From CALBJU01 sp965247125 (GTDB taxonomy: Bacteria; Bacteroidota; Rhodothermia; Rhodothermales; UBA10348): DNA of 64,000 bases. Below are positions 35,244 through 44,961 of this stretch, piece after piece. The notes under the pieces were generated by a model. The model saw nothing but the letters and a program-made list of their open reading frames with translations. It had not been told where the DNA came from and ran no database searches. The stretch covers positions 806,001-870,000 of the forward strand of contig CBDFGO010000003.1 of the NCBI GenBank assembly GCA_965247125.1. The letters run 5' to 3'. The translations under genes and the position numbers were made by a program. The first letter of the stretch is position 1. The number at the start of each line of letters is the position of its first letter.

Positions 35244-36627
35244 GAGCTATGCCCAAAAGTTGTGTATGGAAGGTTTAGGCAGCGTGTCGTTCTGATGTAA
35301 TTCCGTCGGTGAATTTGATTCCTTTTTTTACAAGTTGCAATAGGTGCGGTGCATTCAGTTTCCTCCACTTCTTCTGAGCCTCTTTACATAGACGGAAGGC
35401 CATTGCAAGAGCTGTTTCTCGGCTCAGACATCCCCTCGTTTTGGCGGTCCTGAGGCGCACGGTCGCGAACGTAGATTCGATCGGATTTGTGCTCCGAAGA
35501 TGGATCCAGTGTTCTGCCGGAAAGTCATAAAAAGCGAGCAGTTCTTCTCGGTCTTTCACCAGAATCTCTGCTGCTTTCGGATACTTTTGCTGGTAGGCTT
35601 TGATGAAAAACAGAAGGGCGCTCTCTGCCTGCTTTTTTGTTTCTGCTGTATAGATCTGCGTGAGGTGACCTTTTGCCTTCTTCTGAACGGACTTGGGCAG
35701 GCGGTTGAGCACATTTGCTGTCTTGTGCACCCAACAGCGTGCGGCTCGCGTCTCGGGATAAACTTCTGCGAGAGCACTCCAGAATCCCATGGCTCCATCG
35801 GCAACAGCCAGCTTCGGTCCTTGATCCAGCCCGCGGTGCCTCAGCTCCAGGAGCAACTCTCGCCACGACTGCTTGCTCTCGCGAAAGCCGTCCTCGAGTG
35901 CTATAAGCTCCTTCCTTCCATCGGCCGTAGCGCCGATCACGACCAGCAGACACAGTTTCTGTTTATCCATGCGTACGTTTACGTGAATACCGTCGGCCCA
36001 GAAATAGACGTAGTGCTTCTCCTTCAGGCTCCGCTTTTGCCAGTCTTCGTGCTCCCTTGTCCAAAGCGTCTTCAGGCGCGCAATCGTCGAGGAGGTCAGC
36101 CCTGGGGCATCAGGACCAACAAGGGCCGAGAGCGCTGCCTCAAAGCCGCCCGTTGAAACTCCCTTCAGGTACAACCATGGAATGAGAGCCTCAAGCGAGC
36201 GGCTCTTGCGGAGGTAGGCTGGTAGTATCGAACTGCGGAAACCGATTCTATCCTCACCCCGACCCGTACGGTCGCGTATGCGGGGCATCTTTACAGCGAC
36301 CTCCCCGATACCAGTCAAAATCTTCCTCTCTGGCAGATATCCATTGCGAACGATGCGGTGGCGATTCTCTTCGTCGCGCAGGAACTGGTAGCGCTGGCAG
36401 AAAGCTTCAACCTCGGCCTCAACGGCTGTGGCCAGCATCTTTGCGGCCCCTGTTCGCAATACTTCTGTCAACACATCCTCTGTGCTATTGTAGTTCTCGT
36501 TCTCGTGTGCGTTATTCGTCTTCATGGGCGGTGTATCCTCCAATCTTCGGATTGACAATGACGTAATCATCATCAGGATACGCCGCCTATACCTTTTTCA
36601 CCCGTACACAACTTTCGGGGTTAACTC
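35244..36627 (-). mobile_element. IS256-family insertion sequence, copy D, with perfect 9-bp target duplication
   Basis: 1384 bp, ends intact, flanked by ATCCAGGAC at 35235-35243 and again at 36628-36636. This defines the element's exact boundaries and its 9-bp target duplication, and shows a recent simple insertion in intergenic DNA. Confidence 0.96.
35275..36525 (-). CDS. IS256-family transposase, copy D
   Basis: Intact 416-residue DDE transposase, same protein as copies B and C. The start is ATG 36525 behind GGAGGA. As the only copy with a perfect target duplication it is the best evidence that the family moved recently in this genome. Confidence 0.94.
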   Translation of the reverse strand: MKTNNAHENENYNSTEDVLTEVLRTGAAKMLATAVEAEVEAFCQRYQFLRDEENRHRIVRNGYLPERKILTGIGEVAVKMPRIRDRTGRGEDRIGFRSSILPAYLRKSRSLEALIPWLYLKGVSTGGFEAALSALVGPDAPGLTSSTIARLKTLWTREHEDWQKRSLKEKHYVYFWADGIHVNVRMDKQKLCLLVVIGATADGRKELIALEDGFRESKQSWRELLLELRHRGLDQGPKLAVADGAMGFWSALAEVYPETRAARCWVHKTANVLNRLPKSVQKKAKGHLTQIYTAETKKQAESALLFFIKAYQQKYPKAAEILVKDREELLAFYDFPAEHWIHLRSTNPIESTFATVRLRTAKTRGCLSRETALAMAFRLCKEAQKKWRKLNAPHLLQLVKKGIKFTDGITSERHAA

Positions 36628-36906
36628 ATCCAGGACTTGTATACAGCCATAATATGATATGGGTATCATATTTGTTTCAGGGATTCAATTCGGGATTATT
36701 TGTGTTTTCCGTTTTAAAGACATTCCCGGTCTGGCTGCGTAACCCCACCACACGATTCCCCGTAGGTCGATCCTGCTCTGCTAAAAAAGTCGCACTTTTA
36801 TGCGAAATCGAAGCATTGCCTGACAACCATTTCGCTCGAGAAGCTGTCTATTTAGCAGTAGGAAGGAAGACGCACTCCTTCCGACAACAAATCTGCTATA
36901 GACGCT

Positions 36907-39291
36907 ATGCTCAGGAATTATCTCAAGACGGCGCTCAGAAGCATGCGCCGCCATTTCTCGTATTCGGCAATCAACATTCTTGGCCTGGCCGTTGGATTCG
37001 TGGCCAGTTTCTTCATCCTGCTCTGGGTGCAGGACGAACTTGCCTACGACACTCATTACGACGGGGTAGAAGACGTATACCGCCTGATGCGGACGTCCGA
37101 CTACGGCCCCGATCAGATCTTTACCTGGCCAGCCGTCACGGCTAAACTCGACGACGTTCTCGACGAAGAGGACCCCGAAATTGAGTACGTGGCGATGTAT
37201 ACCTGGCCGCAGAACATGTCCTTCTCAAGAGGCGATATCACGTTCCGCGAAGATGGTCGGCACATTGGCCCGGACTTCTTCAAGATCCTCAAGCACGACT
37301 TCCTGGTTGGAGATCCCCTGACTGCGCTCGACACGCGCGAATCGGTCGTCCTGTCCAACAAGATGGCGCGCAAGTATTTTCCCGAGTTCTATGAAGGGGA
37401 TGCCTCAGATGCGCAAGGAGCCGATCGTGTAATGAATCAGGGCATGAGGCTCGACAATCGCATGGACCTCACCGTCACCGGAGTCTTTGCTGATCTTCCC
37501 GCTCAGTCAACGTTTGCGATGGACTACGCGCTGAGCCAGGCTGAATACGCGGCACGAAACGACTGGATTGACGACTGGGGCAACAACGGACTGCGCATGC
37601 TCGTGCGCCTCGTCCCTGGAGCGAGTCACGAAGCCGTATCCGACAAGATTCGCCTCCTCATTCAGGAGAACACGGACTCGGATAACGACGTGCTCTTCCT
37701 GCAACAGTACACCGACGTCTATCTGCAATCAAACTTCGAAGACGGAGTGCTGGTCGGTGGGCGGATCGACATGCTTCGCATCTTTTCCGTCGTGGGCATA
37801 TTCATTTTGCTCATCGCGGCAATCAATTTCATGAACCTGGCGACTGCGCGCTCAGCGCAGCGTTCGCTCGAGGTGGGTATCCGTAAGACGTTCGGGAGTA
37901 ACCGGACCCATCTGGCCGGGCAGTTTCTGGGAGAATCGGTTCTGACATCCTTGTTTGCGCTGGTTATTGCGGGGCTTGCGGTGTTCATGCTGCTGCCTGG
38001 ATTCAACGAGCTTACTGACAAGGAAATATCGTTCGCCCTGATTGAGTCTTCTGTCTGGCTGCAATTCCTGGGTATCGCCGTCGTGACCGGCCTGATAGCC
38101 GGTATCTATCCCGCTTTCTATCTGTCCGCGTTCAACGTGATGCGCGGAGGCGAAAAGAGTTCAGGCAAGGGTAGTAATCTGCGCCGTGGCCTTGTCATCG
38201 TGCAATTTACCCTGTCGATCATCCTGATCGTGGGATCGGTAACAGTCTACAACCAGGTCAATTACATCCTCACCAAGGATCTGGGCCTGGACCGCAAAGA
38301 CGTGTTCTACAGCCGTCTCGAAGGACCCATGCTCGCGCAGTACGATTCCTATGTGGCACGCCTCGAGAGTGAGCCATCGATTCAGCGCGTCTCTTCGACA
38401 TCTACGAGTCCGCTTTCGGTGGGGTCGTCGACCTCATGGGGTGTTCGCTGGGACGGTCGTGATCCGGACGACAATACCCTGTACAACATTATTCAGACCT
38501 CCCATGGGTTCCTCGACGTCATGAAAATGGAGCTCGCCTCGGGCCGGGATTTCTCCAAGGAATTTGGCACCGACTCGATGAATGTGATCGTGAACGAGGC
38601 CGCCGCGAAGGCGATGGGCTTTGACGATCCGATCGGGCAGGCGGTGAGAGTCTGGGGCCGAGATGGCCAGATCATCGGAGTCGTAAAGGATTTCCACATT
38701 ACGTCGCTCTATGACCCCATCGATCCGATGGTCATGCGACTCAATCCGGAAGATGCCTCGCAGACGTACATCCGACCGGCTCCGGGCCAGACGGCAGAAG
38801 CGATCGTCGCGTTCGAGACAGTATTCCAGGAGTTCAATGCGGACTTTCCGATGGAGCACAATTTCGTGGATGCGTTTTTCGAGCGACAGTATCGCAGTGA
38901 GATCGTGGTGGGTAAACTGAGCCGCTGGTTCACGGGTCTCGCCATCTTTATCGCCTGTCTGGGTCTCTTCGGACTTGCTTCCTTCACGGCCGAGCGTCGA
39001 ACGAAAGAGATCGGCATCCGCAAGGTGCTGGGTGCAAGCGTGCACGGACTCGTAGGGCTATTGGGACGCGAGTTCATGGTCCTCGTGGTCGTGGCGTTCG
39101 TCGTCGCAGCGCCCATATCGGCGGTGCTGATGAACAACTGGCTGGCCGACTTCGAATTTCACACCGAACTGGGATGGGAGGTCTTCGTCTCGGCAATCGC
39201 GGGCGTCGTTCTTATCACCACTGCGACTGTTGGGTATCAGTCGGTCCGGGCCGCGCTCGCCAATCCTTCGGATTCGCTGCGATCGGAATAG
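36907..39291 (+). CDS. ABC transporter permease of the FtsX/MacB type (large Bacteroidota form)
   Basis: The 794-residue protein has the double-module form: N-terminal helix (FSYSAINILGLAVGFVASFFILLWV), a periplasmic MacB-like core domain, three helices from about residue 295 (IFILLIAAINFMNLATARSAQRSLEVGIRKTFGS), then a second module ending with TKEIGIRKVLGASVHGLVGLL and two last helices. The RS-EVGIRK/TKEIGIRK motifs are coupling helices that contact an ATPase. No ATP-binding gene is adjacent, as is usual for this group. Likely exports or extracts envelope lipids, lipoproteins or peptides; substrate unknown. Confidence 0.88.
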   Translation: MLRNYLKTALRSMRRHFSYSAINILGLAVGFVASFFILLWVQDELAYDTHYDGVEDVYRLMRTSDYGPDQIFTWPAVTAKLDDVLDEEDPEIEYVAMYTWPQNMSFSRGDITFREDGRHIGPDFFKILKHDFLVGDPLTALDTRESVVLSNKMARKYFPEFYEGDASDAQGADRVMNQGMRLDNRMDLTVTGVFADLPAQSTFAMDYALSQAEYAARNDWIDDWGNNGLRMLVRLVPGASHEAVSDKIRLLIQENTDSDNDVLFLQQYTDVYLQSNFEDGVLVGGRIDMLRIFSVVGIFILLIAAINFMNLATARSAQRSLEVGIRKTFGSNRTHLAGQFLGESVLTSLFALVIAGLAVFMLLPGFNELTDKEISFALIESSVWLQFLGIAVVTGLIAGIYPAFYLSAFNVMRGGEKSSGKGSNLRRGLVIVQFTLSIILIVGSVTVYNQVNYILTKDLGLDRKDVFYSRLEGPMLAQYDSYVARLESEPSIQRVSSTSTSPLSVGSSTSWGVRWDGRDPDDNTLYNIIQTSHGFLDVMKMELASGRDFSKEFGTDSMNVIVNEAAAKAMGFDDPIGQAVRVWGRDGQIIGVVKDFHITSLYDPIDPMVMRLNPEDASQTYIRPAPGQTAEAIVAFETVFQEFNADFPMEHNFVDAFFERQYRSEIVVGKLSRWFTGLAIFIACLGLFGLASFTAERRTKEIGIRKVLGASVHGLVGLLGREFMVLVVVAFVVAAPISAVLMNNWLADFEFHTELGWEVFVSAIAGVVLITTATVGYQSVRAALANPSDSLRSE

Positions 39292-39309
39292 GGAAGCGCG
39301 CGAGCAGAT

Positions 39310-40929
39310 TCAGTACGAAGGATCGTACATCATTTTTTCTATGGTCTGAGCGATGTCGCCTTCAATAGGCGAGCGCGCCAGGCCCGTACTCTGGGCATTT
39401 TCGACGACAGCCACGGCGATGGCCAGTGAAATCTCTCGAATCCGGGTCAGAGCTGGATAGACGGATCCGGCAGCCAGGTCTTCTTCGCTGACCATGTCGG
39501 CAAGTGTGTGGGCTGCTACCAAAAACATCTCGTCTGTGATCTTGCTTGCCCGACAGGCCACCGCCGCCAACCCAACGCCTGGAAACACATACACGTTGTT
39601 TCCCTGGCCTGGGCGGAATATCTGACCGCCAAGCGTTACGGGAGCGAAAGGGCTGCCACTCGCGAAGATCACATTGCCCCTGCTCCATTCGTAGGCCTGC
39701 TGGGGAATACACTCAGCGCGTGAAGTCGGATTGGAGAGGGCGAAGATCGTCGGCCGCTCGTTGATTTCGGACATGAGCTCGATCACCTCTCGCGTAAACG
39801 TCTCGGGTCGCCCCGTCGCCCCGATCAGTATGTGCGGCTTGATGTCGCGGATCGCGCCCAGAAAGTCGGACTCGGGATGTTCGTGGGCGTAGGGAAGGTT
39901 GTGGACCTTCAGATTGGTTCGCCCTTTTACCACGAGTCCCTTCGAATCCAGGAACCAGATGTGCTCCCTGGCCGCCTGACGAGAGTGCCCTGCTGCCATG
40001 AATGCTTCGACCATGAGGTCGGCGATACCGGTGGCGGCAGAGCCGGCTCCGAGAAACATGACCCGCAGATCCCCGAAATTCAGCTTCGAAATGCGCGTCG
40101 ACGCAAACACGCCGGCCAGCGCGACCGACGCCGTGCCCTGGATATCGTCGTTGAAGCACAGCACGCGATCCCGGTATCTGTTGAGCAGGCCGAATGCATT
40201 TGGCGTCAGGAAGTCTTCAAACTGAATGAGGGCGTCCGGAAAAACATCCTGCGTGGCGCTGACGAATTCATCAACGAAATCATCGTACTCGTCCCCCGTG
40301 AGCCGGTTTGCCTTGGTCCCGATGTAGAGCGGATCGTTCAGCAGTTCCTCGTTTTTCGTTCCGACATCCAGCATCACTGGCAGGCACTCATGCGGATGTA
40401 GACCCGCGCAGGCCGTGTAGAGGGACAGTTTGCCCACCGATATTCCCATGCCATTGGCTCCCAGGTCTCCGAGTCCGAGGATGCGTTCGCCGTCGGTCAC
40501 GACAATGACCTTTATGTCCTTTTCTGGCCAGTTCCGCAGCGTGTCGCGCATATTGCCGCGATCCTGGCGCGTCAGAAAGAGGCCGCGGGTCTGCCGGAAG
40601 ATGTGAGCGTATTCCTGGCAGGCCTGCCCAACGGTGGGCGTATAGATCAAGGGTAGCGTCTCTTCGATGTTGTCGAGAACCGTCCTGAAGAACAGGCGTT
40701 CGTTTCGCCCAAGGAGAGCCATGAGGAAAATGTATCGCTCGATGTCGAACTCCTTTCGCCTCAGATTCCCCATCACGCGCTGCTTCTGGATCTCCTGCGT
40801 ACTGATATTCGCAGGCAGCAGTCCTTGCAAGTGGTATTTCGTCCGCTCCTGGGTAGTGAACGCTGTGGATTTGTTCAGGGCGGCATTGCCGAGTAGTTCT
40901 GCGCCGGTCGGATGCTTGGATTTTTTCAT
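39310..40929 (-). CDS. malic enzyme (NAD-dependent type)
   Basis: The 539-residue protein decarboxylates L-malate to pyruvate with reduction of NAD. Family motifs: YTPTVGQACQEY, then VVTDGERILGLGDLGANGMGI, LDVGTKNEELL, IQFEDFLTPNAF, CFNDDIQGTASVALAG with metal-binding acids, and the dinucleotide-binding LGAGSAATGIADL, followed by IFALSNPTSRAECIPQQAY. The length (about 540) fits the large eukaryotic/SfcA-like class. It converges with the permease gene, their stops being about 20 bp apart. Confidence 0.93.
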   Translation of the reverse strand: MKKSKHPTGAELLGNAALNKSTAFTTQERTKYHLQGLLPANISTQEIQKQRVMGNLRRKEFDIERYIFLMALLGRNERLFFRTVLDNIEETLPLIYTPTVGQACQEYAHIFRQTRGLFLTRQDRGNMRDTLRNWPEKDIKVIVVTDGERILGLGDLGANGMGISVGKLSLYTACAGLHPHECLPVMLDVGTKNEELLNDPLYIGTKANRLTGDEYDDFVDEFVSATQDVFPDALIQFEDFLTPNAFGLLNRYRDRVLCFNDDIQGTASVALAGVFASTRISKLNFGDLRVMFLGAGSAATGIADLMVEAFMAAGHSRQAAREHIWFLDSKGLVVKGRTNLKVHNLPYAHEHPESDFLGAIRDIKPHILIGATGRPETFTREVIELMSEINERPTIFALSNPTSRAECIPQQAYEWSRGNVIFASGSPFAPVTLGGQIFRPGQGNNVYVFPGVGLAAVACRASKITDEMFLVAAHTLADMVSEEDLAAGSVYPALTRIREISLAIAVAVVENAQSTGLARSPIEGDIAQTIEKMMYDPSY

Positions 40930-41221
40930 TGATGAGGCCTGTTCGGAGGGCCCTTCAAAGTTACGGGTTGCCGGTTAAAAATCGTACATCCACCGAGGAA
41001 GCCCGGTGCTCTTCGGCCTAGTGTCAACTTTTGGAACAAATAGGGCTGAAATCCACCTCACGTGTGTTCGATGTGGGAGGTGGCACTTTTCGATGTGTAG
41101 CTCGATCAATACATTGCAGGTCTTGTTTTTTGGGGCTTTCCGCACGATGATGTGCTCCAGTGATGGGCTTCAATGTTTCAAGAATGATTCAAGATCTCAC
41201 GTTCACCTACCCAGAGTTCTG

Positions 41222-43579
41222 ATGCGAAATCTTTTCCGACTCCTTTTCAGTGCGATACTGTTTTTCAGTGCAATACTGGGCCTTGCGACAGGATCCGTTT
41301 TGGCCCAGGGATTTGGCGCTGCGACCGCAGCCACCGACGGCGTCTTGTTTGCCGGAGAAGGCGGCAATCGCGTGACGGCGGGCATGGTCTTCACCTACTC
41401 CCGCACGGGCGACGGCTCCTGGATGGAGACGGGCATGCTCCGCTCGCCAATGGGAACGGCGGAAGAGGATGGTTTTGGCCGTTCTCTGGCGGCGGATGGC
41501 GATTTTCTGGTCGTCGGAGCTCCCGTGGAAGAGGCGGCCTATGTGTATCAGCGTGGCGAGGATGGCTCATGGTCGAGTGTTGCCAGACTCAATGGTTTTG
41601 GCATCGGTTTTGGAGCAGCGGTCAGTATCCGAGGGGATCAGGTCGGAGTCAGTGCGCCTGGCGATCAGGAAAATTCGGGTATGGCTCACATATTCACGCG
41701 CACCGACGACGGTTCGTGGCCGATGACGGGTCATCTCGGGAGTGAGAACCTACCTGCGGGTGCTCAGCTAGGCGGTCAAATTTCCGTCGACGGAGATATG
41801 GCGATGCTGTCCTACCCCGGGGCCAACGAGCGCTCCGGTGCGGTGCTCGTGTTCAAAGAAGACGAAGAAGGGGTGTGGCACGAAGTCCAGCAGTTGACGA
41901 TGCCCGTGACGAGTGAGAATCAACAATTCGGCGCGTCACTTTATCTGCATCACGGACACGCGATGATTGGCGCTCCGGGATACGAGGGAAGAATTGGCGG
42001 AGTCGCTGTCTACCATTGGAATACAGAGACGGAGGCGTTCGATTTTACACTTCGTCTATCGCCATCAACCGCGTCTGGAAATGAGCTGTTTGGAAGCTCG
42101 ATGACCCATGACGCCAACCACATGGTATGGATCGGAGCACCGGGTGCCAACGACCGGGTCGGCGCGATCTATGCGTACCAGCCGAGCAATATGATGCAGG
42201 CTTTCGAAGCCAAGGGAATGATTGCGGTTAATGATCTGCAGCTGCGCAGTGGAGCGGGTGGATCGCTCACACCGGGTCCCGATTTCGTGGCCGTAGGAAC
42301 CCCCGGGTATGACAATGGCGAGGGAGCCGCCGTCGTGTTCAATCAGATGGGGGGCGACTGGGCACAGTCGAGCACGGTACTCCATGATAAGGGCGCGATG
42401 GAGTCGTTTACCGGTGAAATGGTGGAATGCGAGGACGGCGATGCCGCCGGATTCCGGTGCGATGACGTGGATATCCAGTCTTTCCTGTCGTTACGGGATA
42501 TTGGCGGCCGGCGTGGAACACGCATGAATGATATCTGGGGCTGGATCGATCCAGGTTCAGGCCGAGAGTTCGCCATCGTGGGACGAACTGATGGAGCCGC
42601 GTTTGTAGAGGTCACTGACCCGTACAATCCGACCTATCTCGGCAATATGGATAAGACCCCGGGAGCGAACAATTCAGTCTGGCGGGATATGAAAGTGTAC
42701 AAGGACCACGCATTCATCGTGGCCGATGGAGCAGGGCAGCACGGCATGCAGGTTTTCAAGTTATCACGGCTGCTGAACGTCCAAAATCCTCCGGTTGAGT
42801 TTGAGCCGGACGTTCTCTACGATCAGATCGCAAGCGCCCACAACATTGTGATCAATGAACAGACGGGCTACGCCTACTCGGTCGCATCCCGAATGGGGGG
42901 CATCACGTGCGGCGGCGGTCTCCATATGATCGATATCCGCGAGCCGCTCAATCCCACGTTTGCGGGCTGCTTCTCGCACGAAGGAACGGGTCGAAACGGC
43001 ACGGGAAATACGCACGACGCTCAATGTGTGATATACAACGGACCGGACACCGATCACTCTGGCAAAGAGATCTGCCTGGGATCGAACGAAACCGCGCTGT
43101 CCATCGCGGATGTGTCGGACAAACGGAGTCCAAAAGTCATATCGATGGCGACCTATCCAAATATCGCGTACACCCATCAGGGATGGCTCACCGAAGACCA
43201 TCGCTTCTTCTACATCAACGACGAAGGCGACGAACCCCGGGGACTGGTCGAGGGAACCCGCACGTTGATCTATGATCTGGAAGATCTCGATGACCCCGTT
43301 CTGGCTGGCGAGCACTTTTCGACGGAAACCAGCACGGACCACAATCTCTACATCAAGGGCAATCTGATGTATCAGTCGAACTACGTGGCTGGCCTGCGCA
43401 TCCTGGACGTCTCGAATCCAGAAGCGCCCGTTGAAGTGGCATTCTTCGACACCGTGTCAAACGACCGGACGGGGGGAGGCTCATGGAGCAACTACCCGTA
43501 CTTCCTAAGTGGTACGATTGTCGTGACATCGAGCCGTGAAGGGCTTTTCATGCTGAAAAAGCGGCAGGTGGACATCTAA
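41222..43579 (+). CDS. choice-of-anchor B family protein with FG-GAP-like repeats
   Basis: The ATG at 41222 starts a signal peptide (MRNLFRLLFSAILFFSAILGLATGSVLAQ); the longer frame from 41006 lacks sense. Residues about 30-400 are seven repeats of the FG-GAP/integrin-propeller type (FGRSLAADGDFLVVGAP and similar). From about 410 on is the choice-of-anchor B module: DIWGWIDPGSGREFAIVGRTDGAAFVEVTDP, SVWRDMKVYKDHAFIVADG, AHNIVINEQTGYAYSVA and DHNLYIKGNLMYQSNYVAGLRILDVS. It is secreted or surface-bound. A strong terminator follows, but the porin and cytochrome genes continue on the same strand. Confidence 0.85.
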   Translation: MRNLFRLLFSAILFFSAILGLATGSVLAQGFGAATAATDGVLFAGEGGNRVTAGMVFTYSRTGDGSWMETGMLRSPMGTAEEDGFGRSLAADGDFLVVGAPVEEAAYVYQRGEDGSWSSVARLNGFGIGFGAAVSIRGDQVGVSAPGDQENSGMAHIFTRTDDGSWPMTGHLGSENLPAGAQLGGQISVDGDMAMLSYPGANERSGAVLVFKEDEEGVWHEVQQLTMPVTSENQQFGASLYLHHGHAMIGAPGYEGRIGGVAVYHWNTETEAFDFTLRLSPSTASGNELFGSSMTHDANHMVWIGAPGANDRVGAIYAYQPSNMMQAFEAKGMIAVNDLQLRSGAGGSLTPGPDFVAVGTPGYDNGEGAAVVFNQMGGDWAQSSTVLHDKGAMESFTGEMVECEDGDAAGFRCDDVDIQSFLSLRDIGGRRGTRMNDIWGWIDPGSGREFAIVGRTDGAAFVEVTDPYNPTYLGNMDKTPGANNSVWRDMKVYKDHAFIVADGAGQHGMQVFKLSRLLNVQNPPVEFEPDVLYDQIASAHNIVINEQTGYAYSVASRMGGITCGGGLHMIDIREPLNPTFAGCFSHEGTGRNGTGNTHDAQCVIYNGPDTDHSGKEICLGSNETALSIADVSDKRSPKVISMATYPNIAYTHQGWLTEDHRFFYINDEGDEPRGLVEGTRTLIYDLEDLDDPVLAGEHFSTETSTDHNLYIKGNLMYQSNYVAGLRILDVSNPEAPVEVAFFDTVSNDRTGGGSWSNYPYFLSGTIVVTSSREGLFMLKKRQVDI

Positions 43580-43605
43580 GTTGAGGATAAATAATGAAGA
43601 ATGCA

Positions 43606-43640
43606 GGGCGGGCGCCGGTGGCGCCCGCCCTCGTGTTTTA
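43606..43640 (+). terminator. strong hairpin after the choice-of-anchor B gene
   Basis: AGGGCGGGCGCC (43606-43617) and GGCGCCCGCCCT (43621-43632) form a perfect 12-bp stem around GGT, followed by CGTGTTTTA. It lies between the surface-protein gene and the porin gene, so it may only partly stop transcription. Confidence 0.8.
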
Positions 43641-43707
43641 TGAAGATTACTCGATTGGAGGAGGAGGGTCCCGAGGGTACTATTCGGGCGCACAAAAGAG
43701 GGATCAG

Positions 43708-44955
43708 ATGAAACGTTTTTCACCAATATGGACTGCGTCTCTGGCGCTCGTTCTTTGCATCACACAGGCGCATTCAGCGCAGGCCCAGGTTCAGGATCGG
43801 CTGACGATTAACAGTCAGATTCGTGAGCGCACCGAGTTCTCGGCGAAGGATTTCAATGCTGACGTCGATAATCCATCGTTCAGTCTCCTTCGAACCCGTT
43901 TGAATGTCGGTATCGAGGCGGCGGACGATATCGATGTCTTCGTACAATTCCAGGATTCCCGTGTGTTTGGAGGAGCAGGAGGGACTATTTCCGGTTCGGC
44001 ACCCGCGCTCGACGCGCATCAGGCCTACTTCAGGGTGTCCAACTTCTTTGACTCGGATGTGAGCGTCAAAGTGGGTCGACAGGAGATCGTCATCGGCAAT
44101 CAACGCCTCATCGGGTCGGTGGGCTGGAGCAACGTCGGCCGAAACTTCGACGCCGCCAGAATCAGCCTGAATACCGAAACGGGCTCCTTCGAGTTCATCG
44201 CCGCAAATATTATCGGAGACACGGGCACGACAAACGGCGATAATCTGTATGGTATCGTCGGCTCCTATCCGTACGCCGATGGATCCCGTGTGGAGGCGCT
44301 CGTCCTCTACGACAACCGCACGAACGAGATCACGGGGGGAAGCGACGAGGGCGAAGCCATGTTGTCTCGTATCACGGCTGGCGCTGCGGCGTACGGCCAA
44401 GTCTCAGGTTTTGATTACGAGCTGGAAGCGTACCTCCAGACAGGAGACGCTTTCGAGGCCGCGACCGGAGAGTTGGGCTCCATTGGCGCGTACCTGGCAT
44501 CGGCCAAGGTGGGCTACACCCTCAATCCCGACAATGGTCTTCGAATTGGAGGGCTGTTCACGCTCGTTTCGGGCGATGAAGACGCGGGTGATGGCGACAT
44601 CGGCAACTTCAACACGCTCTTCGCCACAAATCACAAGTTCTACGGCTTCATGGACTACTTCGTAGGCGCGGGCTCGTTTGCACGGGGGTTGCAGGATGTC
44701 GCTCTATCGGCAAGTGTCAGGCCAAAAGACAAGCTGAAACTGGCCGTAGACGTGCACAATTTCACATCGGTTGAAACCCCCGATGGAGCTGACAGTCTCT
44801 TTGGTCAGGAAATAGATGTCACTGCCACGTACACGTACAACAGCGCGATGAGTATTGTGGCCGGTGTCTCGGCATTTCTTCCAGGCGATGATTTTGCCGG
44901 GAGCGATGCTGACAACGCGTACTGGGGCTACCTTTCGATGGTCGTCAATTTTTAG
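43708..44955 (+). CDS. outer-membrane beta-barrel porin, alginate-export-like
   Basis: The ATG at 43708 is behind a GAGGG site and begins a signal peptide ending AQAQ. The 415-residue mature protein alternates polar and hydrophobic residues in long strands, includes LRTRLNVGIEAADDIDVFVQFQDSRVFGG and VGRQEIVIGNQRLIGSVGWSNVGRNFDA, both typical of the alginate-export family, and ends YLSMVVNF with a terminal Phe. The substrate is unknown. It lies 6 bp upstream of the multiheme cytochrome gene, so the barrel may serve the same electron-transfer or uptake process. Confidence 0.82.
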   Translation: MKRFSPIWTASLALVLCITQAHSAQAQVQDRLTINSQIRERTEFSAKDFNADVDNPSFSLLRTRLNVGIEAADDIDVFVQFQDSRVFGGAGGTISGSAPALDAHQAYFRVSNFFDSDVSVKVGRQEIVIGNQRLIGSVGWSNVGRNFDAARISLNTETGSFEFIAANIIGDTGTTNGDNLYGIVGSYPYADGSRVEALVLYDNRTNEITGGSDEGEAMLSRITAGAAAYGQVSGFDYELEAYLQTGDAFEAATGELGSIGAYLASAKVGYTLNPDNGLRIGGLFTLVSGDEDAGDGDIGNFNTLFATNHKFYGFMDYFVGAGSFARGLQDVALSASVRPKDKLKLAVDVHNFTSVETPDGADSLFGQEIDVTATYTYNSAMSIVAGVSAFLPGDDFAGSDADNAYWGYLSMVVNF

Positions 44956-44961
44956 ATCTGC

